DNA from: Flagellimonas aequoris
GTDB taxonomy: Bacteria; Bacteroidota; Bacteroidia; Flavobacteriales; Flavobacteriaceae
Reading direction: 5' to 3'
Assembly: GCF_003584165.1 (NCBI RefSeq)
Contig: NZ_QXFJ01000014.1
Span: 5,001-67,053, forward strand
DNA: 62,053 bases
In this document: positions 26,885 through 37,660 of the stretch, in pieces
Layout of the letters: each line of letters opens with the position of its first letter
How positions within the stretch are numbered: the stretch's first letter is position 1
Notes under the pieces: model-generated
The model's input: only the letters and a program-made list of their open reading frames with translations
Databases searched by the model: none
What the model was told of the DNA's origin: nothing
Position numbers and translations under genes: made by a program

Positions 26885-26916
26885 TGCATCGGGCAATCCC
26901 ATCTCCATAAACCATA

Positions 26917-26952
26917 TTTTTGAATTTTGATTACATTCAGGGCATAGATTTG
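26917..26952 (+). promoter_or_regulatory. Promoter of the GH20-like gene
   Basis: TTTTTG at 26917-26922, a 22-base spacer and TAGATTTG at 26945-26952 match the Bacteroidota promoter pattern; the start codon follows at 27038, giving a leader of about 80 bases. Confidence 0.5.
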
Positions 26953-27037
26953 CAAACTATCTGTTTGAACCGGAGTCTTTTTATTTAGATCTTGCAATCC
27001 TGTTGTTCAAAAAACATAACCGATCTAAACTACACAC

Positions 27038-28096
27038 ATGAAGAAGATATATCTTGTATGGTTGCTATGTATGGCTTCCATCCTACATGCGCAAAACGAT
27101 AGTCTACCTTTGAGAGGTTTGTCCATTGCCGCTCCCCAAAAAGAGAATGTGGCCCGTTTTGTGAAATTCATCAATGAGGAATTGGGTCCCAGAAAAGTGA
27201 ACACCTTGGTGTTGCGGGTAGAGTACAACTTTAAGTATACATCGCATCCAGAACTTGTTTCCGAAAATCCCCTTTCCCAGCAAGATGTGGATGCCATTCT
27301 GAATGCTTGTCAGAACAATAATATTAAGGTCATTCCCCAAATCAATCTGTTGGGACACCAATCCTGGGCCAGCAGTGTTGGAAAATTATTGGAGGTGTAC
27401 CCTGAATTTGATGAAACCCCGAACGTTACAATTCCCGAGAAATATGAATGGCCCAATGATGACGGTCTGTATTGCAAAAGCTATTGTCCACTGCACCCTG
27501 AAGTACACAAGGTGGTTTTTGATTTGGTGGATGAGATTACGGCAGCGTTTAAGACGGATGCCTTCCATGCTGGGATGGATGAGGTCTTCTATATCGGTAT
27601 GCCAGAATGTCCACGGTGCAACGGAAAGGACAAAGCAGAGCTGTTTGCAGGAGAGGTGACCAAGATCAGGAACCACTTGGCGCAAACAGGAAAACGCCTT
27701 TGGATTTGGGGTGACCGATTGATTGATGGTAAGACCACGGGTTTGGGTATGTGGGAGGCCAGCATGAACACTACCTACAGGGCCATAGATCTTATCCCCA
27801 AAGATGTGATGATCTGTGATTGGCACTATGAGCGTCCAGACCCCACGGCTGTCTACTTTGCCATGAATGGTTTTGATGTGGCCACCTGTTCTTGGCGTAA
27901 ACCCGAAGTAGCCCTTGAACAGCAGCAAATGTTAGTGGAGTTAAGGGATAATGCCACCAAGGAAATGCAACCCCGGTACCGGGGAATGCTGCATACCTCT
28001 TGGACCAGTGCTTCCAATTTTTTGGATATGTTCTATGAGGAAAATCCAAAAGAGGATAATGATGCCACTACTTTTAAGGCGCTTTTCAGCAAATAA
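27038..28096 (+). CDS. Exported GH20-like glycoside hydrolase
   Basis: A 352-residue secreted TIM-barrel protein (signal peptide 1-18, ending LHAQ). The catalytic pair D181-E182 lies in 'HAGMDE' (177-182), the H-x-G-x-D-E signature of family 20 beta-N-acetylhexosaminidases, in which the Asp orients the substrate acetamido group and the Glu is the acid. The N-terminal second domain of typical GH20 enzymes is lacking, so this is a compact form. 'PQINLLGHQSWASS' is another family-like strand. The likely substrate is a beta-linked N-acetyl hexosamine, for example from chitin or peptidoglycan, but specificity is unproven. It stands alone behind its own promoter. Confidence 0.8.
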   Translation: MKKIYLVWLLCMASILHAQNDSLPLRGLSIAAPQKENVARFVKFINEELGPRKVNTLVLRVEYNFKYTSHPELVSENPLSQQDVDAILNACQNNNIKVIPQINLLGHQSWASSVGKLLEVYPEFDETPNVTIPEKYEWPNDDGLYCKSYCPLHPEVHKVVFDLVDEITAAFKTDAFHAGMDEVFYIGMPECPRCNGKDKAELFAGEVTKIRNHLAQTGKRLWIWGDRLIDGKTTGLGMWEASMNTTYRAIDLIPKDVMICDWHYERPDPTAVYFAMNGFDVATCSWRKPEVALEQQQMLVELRDNATKEMQPRYRGMLHTSWTSASNFLDMFYEENPKEDNDATTFKALFSK

Positions 28097-28106
28097 AGCC
28101 ACTTTT

Positions 28107-29066
28107 TTACATAGTTCTCAAATAATCAATACTTTTCTTTAAGGCCAATCTGGGGTTGTCCACCAGATCTTGTTCCACAAAAAAGTGTTTTACGCCCGAC
28201 TGTTGTGCCTGATGTACGATGGCAGGAATGTCCATGGCACCATTGCCCACAGTGGTCATTAACGGCCAAAGATCGATCCATTGGTCGGCAGTGCCCCCAT
28301 CCCCTTTAAAATGGGTAATTTCCTTCATGTCCTTCAAGTGCAGGGCAATATATCGGCCGGGATTGGATTTTAGGAGTTCAACAGGGTCCATGCCACCGGC
28401 AGTGGTCCAATAAATGTCCATTTCAAAAACCACAAGGTCTGGATCCGTGTTCTCTAGAAGAAGGTTCAGCGGAATTTGGCCCTCCATTTCGTGTAACCCA
28501 TAGCCATGGTTGTGGTATAAAAATTTAAACCCTTCCTTTTTGGCATTTTCCCCAATTTTATTGAATCGGTCGGCCATGCGTTTATAGTCGTCCAAGGTTT
28601 GTCTCAATTCATCCGGAATAGCGGACATGCCCAAACATTCCATGCCCAAGGTGCGAACTGCTTCGCCAACTTGGGACATATTGGTTTCCAAGGTCACAAT
28701 GTCGATATGGCCCGAGGTAGCCTTCAGTCTATATTCATCTAACAAGGCCTTGAATTCCTTGGCGGTTTTTCCGAAGAATCCACTTCCGTTGAAACCCAAA
28801 CTAGGGGTTATCTGTTTCCACCGCTCCTGTGCCGCATATGAGCTAAAAGGGTATGGCCCATAAATTTCTATTTCCTTGTATCCCATTTGGTGGAGCATGG
28901 CCAAACTGCCTGCAAGGTCCTGTTCTAACATTTTGGGTAGGGAAAATAGCTGGATCCCAATGTTGTCCAATCCCTTTTCAGTAGGGGTGGCACAGGCGCC
29001 AAGGCTCATAAACATCGTGGCACTGGAGGCCAAGGCGGTACTTTGGATAAATTGTCGCCGTTTCAT
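28107..29066 (-). CDS. Exported TIM-barrel sugar isomerase/epimerase-like protein
   Basis: A 319-residue protein of the xylose isomerase-like TIM barrel (AP endonuclease 2) family. The N-terminus 'MKRRQFIQSTA' followed by Ala/Ser-rich hydrophobic residues and a Cys near residue 25 ('LGACA') suggests a twin-arginine signal and possibly a lipoprotein. The barrel carries metal-ligand-type residues: a His in 'KATSGHIDIV', Glu and Asp in 'VVFEMDIYWTTAGG', a His in 'IALHLKDMK' and a final Glu in 'HFFVEQD'. Sugar isomerase or epimerase activity is likely, but the substrate is unknown. It converges with the GH20-like gene, 10 bases away. Confidence 0.8.
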   Translation of the reverse strand: MKRRQFIQSTALASSATMFMSLGACATPTEKGLDNIGIQLFSLPKMLEQDLAGSLAMLHQMGYKEIEIYGPYPFSSYAAQERWKQITPSLGFNGSGFFGKTAKEFKALLDEYRLKATSGHIDIVTLETNMSQVGEAVRTLGMECLGMSAIPDELRQTLDDYKRMADRFNKIGENAKKEGFKFLYHNHGYGLHEMEGQIPLNLLLENTDPDLVVFEMDIYWTTAGGMDPVELLKSNPGRYIALHLKDMKEITHFKGDGGTADQWIDLWPLMTTVGNGAMDIPAIVHQAQQSGVKHFFVEQDLVDNPRLALKKSIDYLRTM

Positions 29067-29173
29067 AAATGTAGTTGTTTAGTTGGTTTTTGTGCAATTC
29101 CTCAATTGGGGCCATGGCCCCCAACCATTTACTAATGTACTATTTCTATGGTAGCAATCCTATTTGGAAATGA

Positions 29174-29752
29174 TCAGGATGTTGTGGAAGGTATTTGGTT
29201 GATGATTCTCGAAATCCACCTTTGCCTTTGTGCTTCGTTCAGGTATTTCATCCTTGAAATCCTTGTGACCTTTACAGGGGATATCCCACAAAATTGCATG
29301 GTGGCCCGTTTTACGGATTTTAGATCGCTGTTCCCGTACATCCATCGAATCCAGTATTTTGGGGCATCGCACGTAATGATGATTTCCCCGGACCTGCCTT
29401 TTAGAAGTTTGTCCCAAAGCGGGTCCTTTTCATGATATTTATAGGCAAAGCCAGAATATAATGTTCTATCAAAAAATCCTTTGAGAAGGGCGGGGACAGC
29501 ACCCCACCAAATAGGATAGACGATTACCCATTTATTGCACCACAATATATTTTCCTGAGCCTTTTTCAGGTCGGGCTCCAAATCCTGTACAACTTTGTAT
29601 CCTTTCCACAGTATAGGATCAAACTGCATTTCCCCCAGTTTTTGAACCCTCACTTCGTGGCCCTTTTTCTGCGAGTGTGCACTATAAGCGTCAACTATTT
29701 GACCATTAAAACTACTGGAATCGGGATGGCCCAACAAGACAAAGATTTTCAT
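29174..29752 (-). CDS. NAD(P)H-dependent oxidoreductase, flavodoxin-like fold
   Basis: A 192-residue flavodoxin-like protein of the NQO/KefF/MdaB type. The N-terminal 'MKIFVLLGHPDSSSFNGQIV' binds the FMN phosphate, and 'VIVYPIWWGAVPALLKGFFDRTL' is the second flavin/quinone-binding signature. Such enzymes reduce quinones with NAD(P)H in a two-electron step. It lies between two exported isomerase-like genes, all on the minus strand, but the intergenic gaps exceed 100 bases, so a common operon is uncertain. Confidence 0.87.
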   Translation of the reverse strand: MKIFVLLGHPDSSSFNGQIVDAYSAHSQKKGHEVRVQKLGEMQFDPILWKGYKVVQDLEPDLKKAQENILWCNKWVIVYPIWWGAVPALLKGFFDRTLYSGFAYKYHEKDPLWDKLLKGRSGEIIITCDAPKYWIRWMYGNSDLKSVKRATMQFCGISPVKVTRISRMKYLNEAQRQRWISRIINQIPSTTS

Positions 29753-29888
29753 GGCACATTTTCTTTTCGAGTAAAATTATACTCAAATCAAATCCTGTGT
29801 CATGATAAATATCACAACATCAAAAGGATAGGATTAAATGGACCTTTATTGATGGAAGCAGAAGCAAATTGAATCAGTTGGCTGAAAG

Positions 29889-30752
29889 TCAAACATCACA
29901 CCTCATGAACCCATCTTTTAGGGCTGCAATGGGATCTTCCCAAGTAGTGATGTACTCTTGTGCCACATAACCTTTAAACCCAGTGGACATAATAGCCTTG
30001 ATAATGGCAGGATAATACAATTCCTGGGTTTCATCGATTTCATGGCGACCTGGAACACCTGCGGTATGATAGTGCCCAAAATAAGGATGATAATTTTGGA
30101 TGCTTCGGATAATATCGCCTTCTTGGATCTGCATATGGTAGATATCGAACAAGAGTTTGAAATTATCGCTTCCCAAATGTTTGCATAGCTCCACGCCCCA
30201 CAGACTTTTGTCGCACATATAATCGGGATGGTTTATTTGGTTAAAAAGCTCCATTTGAATCACAACCCCATGTTTTTCGGCCAAGGGAATGATCTGAGAA
30301 AGTCCGTCCACACAATTTTGAAGGCCCACATAATCGTTCATGCCATTGCGGTTGCCACTAAAGCAGATGAGGTTGGTGTATCCGTTTTCTGCCACTTGGG
30401 GAATGATTTCCGTATAATTTTTAATGAGTTGTTCATGGTATTTGGGGTTGTTCCATCCTTCAGTAAGACTGATCTCCGCCCCGTTACACATGGAGCAATG
30501 GATGTCATATTTCTTCAACAAGGGCCAATCTTTGGGACCGATCAAGTCGATGGCCTTTATCCCCAGTTCGTTCAGGGTCTTTAAAAAATCCTCCAACGGA
30601 ATATCATCAAAACACCATTGGCAAACGCTATGGTTCACATTGTTCTTCAATTTGAATTCTTTGGTCTGCCCCTGGCCGGACGCCATGGCGGAAGTGGAAG
30701 CCAACCCTGCAGACCCGATGGCCGCAGTGGCTATAAAATTTCTACGTCTCAT
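29889..30752 (-). CDS. Exported hydroxypyruvate isomerase-like TIM-barrel protein
   Basis: A 287-residue protein of the hydroxypyruvate isomerase/xylose isomerase-like family. 'VIQMELFNQINHPDYMCD' and 'KLLFDIYHMQIQEGD' match the metal-binding region of Hyi, and 'FGHYHTAGVPGRHE' and a final Glu in 'YVAQEYI' complete the site. The N-terminus 'MRRRNFIATAAIGSAGLAST' is a twin-arginine-type signal, so the protein is probably periplasmic, unlike E. coli Hyi. The start is divergent from the DUF3820 gene with a 43-base gap. The true substrate may be another hydroxy-ketone or sugar. Confidence 0.82.
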   Translation of the reverse strand: MRRRNFIATAAIGSAGLASTSAMASGQGQTKEFKLKNNVNHSVCQWCFDDIPLEDFLKTLNELGIKAIDLIGPKDWPLLKKYDIHCSMCNGAEISLTEGWNNPKYHEQLIKNYTEIIPQVAENGYTNLICFSGNRNGMNDYVGLQNCVDGLSQIIPLAEKHGVVIQMELFNQINHPDYMCDKSLWGVELCKHLGSDNFKLLFDIYHMQIQEGDIIRSIQNYHPYFGHYHTAGVPGRHEIDETQELYYPAIIKAIMSTGFKGYVAQEYITTWEDPIAALKDGFMRCDV

Positions 30753-30795
30753 TATACGGATTTGTTATTCGAAAGATAGTACATTAGAGCTATAA

Positions 30796-32746
<1,951 letters not shown>

Positions 32747-32787
32747 CCACCGGAAATACCGATAAAGATTTCTACTAAATAATTTTC

Positions 32788-34668
32788 ATGGAAGAAAAGA
32801 AGCTGGATATCAATTCCATTATTGGATTTGTACTGATTTTTGGGATACTCATTTTCATGTTTTACCAAAATCAGCCCACCCCAGAAGAGTTGGAGGCCCA
32901 GAAAGCAGAGCAGGAGCAAGTTGAGGCAGAAGCAAAGAAAGTTGAGGAAGAGGCCCAAAAACCCACCATCAAGGAAACCCAAACCATCAATCTTAATGAT
33001 TCCACGGCAGTTGCCGAATATAAGAGTGGTGTAGGAGCATTTGGCTTCAGTGCCGTTTCCGATGGGACCACCAAGTTGGAAAACGAGGTGTTGTATTTGG
33101 AAGTTTCCAACAAAGGAGGACAGATCGTGGAGGCCAGGATGAAGAACTTTGTCACTTACGATTCCGTTCCTGTGTATTTGGTAAAGGATGGCAATGCCAA
33201 TTTTGCCTTGAATTTTACCACTTCGGACAATAGGGTCCTTAATACCGCCGACCTTTATTTTGAACCAAGCTTTTCGAAAAGTGGGGATAACCACGTCCTT
33301 TCCATGAAAGCCAAGGTGGCAGACAATCAGTTCTTGGAGTATCGGTACGAAATGAAACCCAACGAATACCTCGTAAACTTTACGGTACGTTCCCAAGGAT
33401 TGAACGGTGTGTTGAACAGCAGCAAGCCGGTTACTTTGGAGTGGGAACTGAAAGGTATCCGCCATAGCAAAAGTGTACGTTACGAAAACCGTTATACCCG
33501 CTTGACGTACAATCACGAAGATGGAAAAATCAGTAAGCTTTCCGAGAACAGTGATTTGGATGAGGAAACCGTGGAAGATGTAAAATGGCTGTCGTACCGT
33601 CAGCACTTTTTCAGCTCCATTTTGGCTACGGATGACCATTTGGAATCCGCGCAGCTTAGCTCCAAGAATTTGGTGGAAGAAGAGAGCAAGGAACTCCATT
33701 TCACCAAGGAGTATAACACAAAGGCCTCTTTAAAATTGCAAGGTGGGGAACTCTCACAAAGCATGTATTGGTACTACGGCCCTACCGATGTAAAAGTATT
33801 GGATGATTACAAGGATTTGGGTTTGGTCGATACTATTCCCTTCGGATGGGGGATTTTTGGATGGATCAACCGATATGTTTTTACACCATTATATGGATTT
33901 TTGAGTTCGTTCCTACCCTTCGGGATAGCCATCATCGTCATGACCATATTGGTGCGTTTGGCCATGTCGCCCGTAACCTATAAGTCCTATCTCTCACAGG
34001 CCAAGATGAAGGTATTGAAGCCTGAGATCGCTGAAATCAACGAGAAGTATAAGGACAATGCCATGAAAAAGCAGCAAGAGACCATGAAGGTCTATAACAA
34101 GGCAGGTGTCAGTCCTATGAGTGGATGTGTTCCGGCTCTATTGCAACTGCCTATCTTTTATGCCTTGTTCATGTTTTTCCCGACCTCTTTCGCCCTAAGA
34201 CAAAAATCGTTCTTGTGGGCACAAGATCTTTCATCATATGATGCAATTATCGAATGGACAACCAACATTCCATTTATTTCAAAATTTTATGGAAATCACG
34301 TAAGTCTGTTCCCTATATTGGCATCCATAGCCATTTTCTTCTACATGCAGATGACCACGGGTCAGAGCATGCAGATGCAGCAACAGCCCGGTATGCCCAA
34401 TATGAAGTTCATCATGTACCTATCTCCGATCATGATGTTGTTCTTCTTCAACAATTATGCAAGTGGGTTGAGTTTGTACTATTTCATCTCCAACCTGATT
34501 ACCATTTTTATCATGTTGGTGATCAAGAACTACATTTTGGACGAGGAGAAGATCCATGCACGGATCCAGGAGAACAAGAAGAAGCCGAAAAAGGAGAACA
34601 AGTTCCAGCGCAAGATGCGTGAAATGATGGAGCAGGCCGAACAACAAAAGAATTCAGGAAGAAGGTAA
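32788..34668 (+). CDS. yidC: Membrane protein insertase YidC
   Basis: A 626-residue Oxa1-superfamily insertase. It has an N-terminal transmembrane helix (about 12-28), a charged Glu/Lys/Ala segment, a large periplasmic beta-sandwich domain (about 70-350), and the C-terminal Oxa1 core with five helices (about 365-590; 'FVLFS'-like hairpins are replaced by 'SYLSQAKMKVLKPEIAEINEKY', the cytoplasmic coiled coil). The tail is Lys-rich (ENKKKPKKENKFQRKM), which helps ribosome binding. It inserts membrane proteins with or without SecYEG. A 429-codon antisense frame across this gene is a shadow. Confidence 0.95.
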   Translation: MEEKKLDINSIIGFVLIFGILIFMFYQNQPTPEELEAQKAEQEQVEAEAKKVEEEAQKPTIKETQTINLNDSTAVAEYKSGVGAFGFSAVSDGTTKLENEVLYLEVSNKGGQIVEARMKNFVTYDSVPVYLVKDGNANFALNFTTSDNRVLNTADLYFEPSFSKSGDNHVLSMKAKVADNQFLEYRYEMKPNEYLVNFTVRSQGLNGVLNSSKPVTLEWELKGIRHSKSVRYENRYTRLTYNHEDGKISKLSENSDLDEETVEDVKWLSYRQHFFSSILATDDHLESAQLSSKNLVEEESKELHFTKEYNTKASLKLQGGELSQSMYWYYGPTDVKVLDDYKDLGLVDTIPFGWGIFGWINRYVFTPLYGFLSSFLPFGIAIIVMTILVRLAMSPVTYKSYLSQAKMKVLKPEIAEINEKYKDNAMKKQQETMKVYNKAGVSPMSGCVPALLQLPIFYALFMFFPTSFALRQKSFLWAQDLSSYDAIIEWTTNIPFISKFYGNHVSLFPILASIAIFFYMQMTTGQSMQMQQQPGMPNMKFIMYLSPIMMLFFFNNYASGLSLYYFISNLITIFIMLVIKNYILDEEKIHARIQENKKKPKKENKFQRKMREMMEQAEQQKNSGRR

Positions 34669-34749
34669 CGTTGTTGAATTAATGTCCTGCCCCGATTAAA
34701 CCTTTGGTTTAGATTGGAGTCTTAGGCCTGTAACCATTAATTCAACAAT

Positions 34750-35295
34750 ATGAAAAATCTAAAACTGATATTGTTTTTGTTTGCCCTCTTTTTTGTGGGC
34801 ACCACTGAATATGCCGAGGCACAGGTCGTGACCAGGCATGAAAAGAGAGTGGTACGCAGAAAAGTGCGTAGACATAACCGTAGGGTCGTCCGCAGGACAT
34901 TGCGACGGTTGCCGGCCAACACCAGCCCCATTGTTTACAGAAAGATTTCCTATTATCCCGTTGGTGGTATGTATTATGTGTACCGCAAAGGCATTTATGT
35001 GAGAACTTTCCCTCCAAGGGGATTTCGATTGAGAGTCATGCCGACCACGGCAGTCATCATTACCGTTCGTGGCACTCGGTACCATTATGCCGATGGAGTT
35101 TTCTACCAACCGATTAATGGAGAATACGAAGTGGCCCCTCCACCCATAGGAGCTGTGGTAAAGGAGTTGCCCGAAGATGCTGAGGAAATCGATTTTGATG
35201 GGGTCACCATGCACGAACTCAATCAGGCCGTTTACAAGGAAGTGGAAAATGGATATGAAATCATTGAGGTGCTCGAAGACGATATGGACCAATAG
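34750..35295 (+). CDS. Exported DUF6515-family protein, Arg-rich
   Basis: A 181-residue protein with a signal peptide (about 1-24, ending AEAQ). The mature N-terminus (about 29-53) is very rich in Arg and Val (RRKVRR, RRVVRR, RRTLRR), followed by a Tyr/Gly/Val-rich region ('YYPVGGMYYVYRKGIYV', 'YHYADGVFYQP') and an acidic C-terminus. I recognise this as DUF6515; its function is unknown. The very basic stretch next to a strongly acidic tail suggests binding to an anionic surface such as lipopolysaccharide or nucleic acid, but this is a guess. It lies 81 bases after yidC and ends at a terminator. Confidence 0.72.
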   Translation: MKNLKLILFLFALFFVGTTEYAEAQVVTRHEKRVVRRKVRRHNRRVVRRTLRRLPANTSPIVYRKISYYPVGGMYYVYRKGIYVRTFPPRGFRLRVMPTTAVIITVRGTRYHYADGVFYQPINGEYEVAPPPIGAVVKELPEDAEEIDFDGVTMHELNQAVYKEVENGYEIIEVLEDDMDQ

Positions 35296-35325
35296 TGTTT
35301 TCTCGGCAGTTTGATCAGGACATAA

Positions 35326-35358
35326 AAAAACTCCCTCAAGAACTTTGGGGGAGTTTTT
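35326..35358 (+). terminator. Terminator after the DUF6515 gene
   Basis: AAAAACTCCC and GGGAGTTTTT form a 10-pair stem followed by a T-tract, 31 bases beyond the stop codon. Confidence 0.8.
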
Positions 35359-35508
35359 CATTTCTGGTTTAGTTTGGAAAGATTTGGGACTCCAAAGATG
35401 CGGCAACTTCCCTGCTAAAAAAATTAATAGTTGTCAAAAGCATTGTTTTTGTAGTGAAAATATCCCTGTTTTGATGTGTCATCGATGAACGGTATTTCCA
35501 CTACGATA

Positions 35509-35543
35509 AAAGGCCCTTACTACAATGTGTAATGAGGGCCTTT
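35509..35543 (-). terminator. Terminator of the FAS1 lipoprotein gene
   Basis: AAAGGCCCT and AGGGCCTTT form a 9-pair stem with a T-tract on the minus strand, 47 bases beyond the stop of the FAS1 gene. The rest of 35296-35590 shows no gene. Confidence 0.65.
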
Positions 35544-35590
35544 AGATTCAAATTTAAAGCTGTCTACTGTCTATATTGTAAATCCATAGA

Positions 35591-37456
35591 TCAGTTTGTG
35601 GTATCGGGGATCAATACCGTATCAATTGCATGAATCACACCATTGATGGCCTGCACATCCACTGCAATAACACCAATTCCGGTGTTTCCGGCGCCGTCCG
35701 TAATATCGGCAATGTTATCCCCGGTTCCTGGAAGACTGAAGGTAAGGGCATCACCCTCCAAAGTGTTGGCTGTTGCGCCATCACTCAAGTCTCCTGATCG
35801 AATGTTGGCGCCAGCGACCACATGGTGCTGCAAAATTGGGATTAAGTCAGCCTCTGCTGGAATACTGGGTAATGCTTCAAATGCCGTATTGGTTGGTGCG
35901 AATACGGTAAACGGGTCGCTACCTGAACCACCCTGAGCGGATAATACACTTACAAAATCAACGCTTGGGGTCAATTCGGTCAAAGCTTGCACCAAAGTTG
36001 AAAAATTTGGGTCGGCCACAGCAAAAGTTACCACGGTTGGTAGATCGATTACGGCATCAACAACATGGATGACACCATTGGATGCTACGATGTCGGGAAC
36101 TATAACGTTGCTTGTTCCATTCAAGGTCACCCCATCATCCGTATTGATGTAAAGACTTAGATTTTCATTAGTGGCAAATTCCGCGGCCGTGTTCACATAA
36201 GAATTGGACAGACCATCTGAAAATGCAGCTGCTCCTACAACCACATGGTTGGATAGAATGGCGTTCAAATCGTTTCCATTTGGATTTGTAAAGGCGGTGA
36301 ATGCATCATTATTGGGTGCAAAAACCGTGAAATCTTCGTCTTCGTTGGATAAAAGATCCGTAAAGACCGTGTTTCCACCATTGGTCAACGCCCCTACTAA
36401 AGAGGAGAGGTTGGGGTTGGCAACCGCATGGTCCACTATGTTAGGGATGTCAATGACAGCGTCCACAACATGCACAATTCCGTTCAACGCTTTTACGTCG
36501 GGAACTTGTACAGTGGCTACCCCATTAAAGGTTACATCTGTGGTCGCATCAAAATAAAGGCTCACATTTTTATCACCTGCCCCCGTTGCCAAGGTCTTGG
36601 CATACCCAGACCCAAGGCTGGCCAAATCTGATGAGGTCACGGTTCCACTGATCACGTGATTCAAAAGAACGTTGGTCAAAACGTCTGTTGGGATATCGCT
36701 CAATTGGGCTCCATTCAAGAAGGCATCAAAGGCTTCATCTGTAGGGGCCAAAACGGTGAAGGGTCCATCACCGCGGAGAACCGTAGGTAAATCCCCGTCC
36801 GCTGCTTGGAGTGCAGCAACCAAGCTTTGTAGATTTTCGTTGCCCAATGCCAAATCGGTAATGGGCACTAAAATAATATCGGACAGTTCATCCAAAATAG
36901 CCTGTGGAAGCAGTACTTTGTCAATAAGGTGCACCACACCGTTAGAGGCCACAACATCTGCTGTGGTTACCCGTGCGTCCACATCTGTGGCATCACCTAT
37001 GAATACCCCTCCCGATGTTGAAACCGACAGAGTTGAACCCTGTAGCGTGGTTATGGTCTGTCCATCGCTCAGATCCGATGATAGCACTGCTGCCCCAGGA
37101 ACAACATGGTAAGTTAATATGACGGCCAACAGATCCTGTAATTGTTGGGTGCTGAAATCGTCAAGGGAATCAAAACCATCCAATTGGGCCAAAAGATCGG
37201 CAAAGGCATCGTTTGTAGGTGCAAAAACCGTAAAAGGTCCTTCACCACTCAAGGCGGTGATTAGATCGTTATTGGCACTTTCATCGGCTTTTTGAAGCGC
37301 ACTTACCAAAGTGCTCAGGTCTGACGTGGCCTGCGCCGTAGCCACAATATCAAGCTGTGTTTTGGGCGGATTCGGTTCGTCGTCATCGGAGCAGGAAACC
37401 ATACTCAGCATAAATAGGACAAAGGTTAATCTTGCAATTTTTTCTAGAGTTTTCAT
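35591..37456 (-). CDS. Lipoprotein with four FAS1 (fasciclin) domains
   Basis: A 621-residue predicted lipoprotein: a signal followed by a lipobox with Cys near residue 22 ('MVSCSDDDEP', with the acidic CSDDDE start typical of surface-exposed Bacteroidota lipoproteins). Four FAS1 domains of about 135 residues follow, each with the 'FTVFAPTNDAF' H1 box and the 'GxVHVVDAV' H2-type box. FAS1 domains act in adhesion to proteins or polysaccharides. The first, second and third domains are close to each other, while the fourth is more distinct. Four GTTTAAC boxes lie upstream. In other flavobacteria single-FAS1 proteins occur in light-responsive gene clusters, but no such neighbours are seen here. 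Confidence 0.9.
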   Translation of the reverse strand: MKTLEKIARLTFVLFMLSMVSCSDDDEPNPPKTQLDIVATAQATSDLSTLVSALQKADESANNDLITALSGEGPFTVFAPTNDAFADLLAQLDGFDSLDDFSTQQLQDLLAVILTYHVVPGAAVLSSDLSDGQTITTLQGSTLSVSTSGGVFIGDATDVDARVTTADVVASNGVVHLIDKVLLPQAILDELSDIILVPITDLALGNENLQSLVAALQAADGDLPTVLRGDGPFTVLAPTDEAFDAFLNGAQLSDIPTDVLTNVLLNHVISGTVTSSDLASLGSGYAKTLATGAGDKNVSLYFDATTDVTFNGVATVQVPDVKALNGIVHVVDAVIDIPNIVDHAVANPNLSSLVGALTNGGNTVFTDLLSNEDEDFTVFAPNNDAFTAFTNPNGNDLNAILSNHVVVGAAAFSDGLSNSYVNTAAEFATNENLSLYINTDDGVTLNGTSNVIVPDIVASNGVIHVVDAVIDLPTVVTFAVADPNFSTLVQALTELTPSVDFVSVLSAQGGSGSDPFTVFAPTNTAFEALPSIPAEADLIPILQHHVVAGANIRSGDLSDGATANTLEGDALTFSLPGTGDNIADITDGAGNTGIGVIAVDVQAINGVIHAIDTVLIPDTTN

Positions 37457-37474
37457 GTGCTTGTGAAATATTTT

Positions 37475-37547
37475 GTTTAACTATTTAAAAGTATGTTTAA
37501 ACAAAATAAATACAATACTGTTTAACATTTAAGTAAAAAAGTTTAAC
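37475..37547 (-). promoter_or_regulatory. Four GTTTAAC boxes upstream of the FAS1 gene
   Basis: GTTTAAC or GTTTAAAC occurs at 37475, 37495, 37520 and 37541, spaced 20, 25 and 21 bases, about two DNA turns each. The second is a perfect palindrome TGTTTAAACA. They fill the region directly before the FAS1 gene start (37456) and look like binding sites for a regulator that binds on one DNA face. The identity of the regulator is unknown. Confidence 0.5.
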
Positions 37548-37634
37548 AAAATTTTTTCTCATTCTATGAGAGTTAGCATTTTCGACATACTTTTTAGGAC
37601 AAGGCAGAAACTATTTTTTATTCCATGCATTTCG

Positions 37635-37642
37635 TATTTTTG
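37635..37642 (+). promoter_or_regulatory. Promoter -7 box of mnmA
   Basis: TATTTTTG fits TAnnTTTG, 18 bases before the ATG at 37661. Confidence 0.5.
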
Positions 37643-37660
37643 TACCCTTAAAACATTGCG

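Noticed and set aside
26889..26900. GGGCAATCCC, resembling part of the 23-bp repeat at 1222 and 3788
   Set aside because: Only ten bases agree and the flanks differ, so chance is a sufficient explanation.
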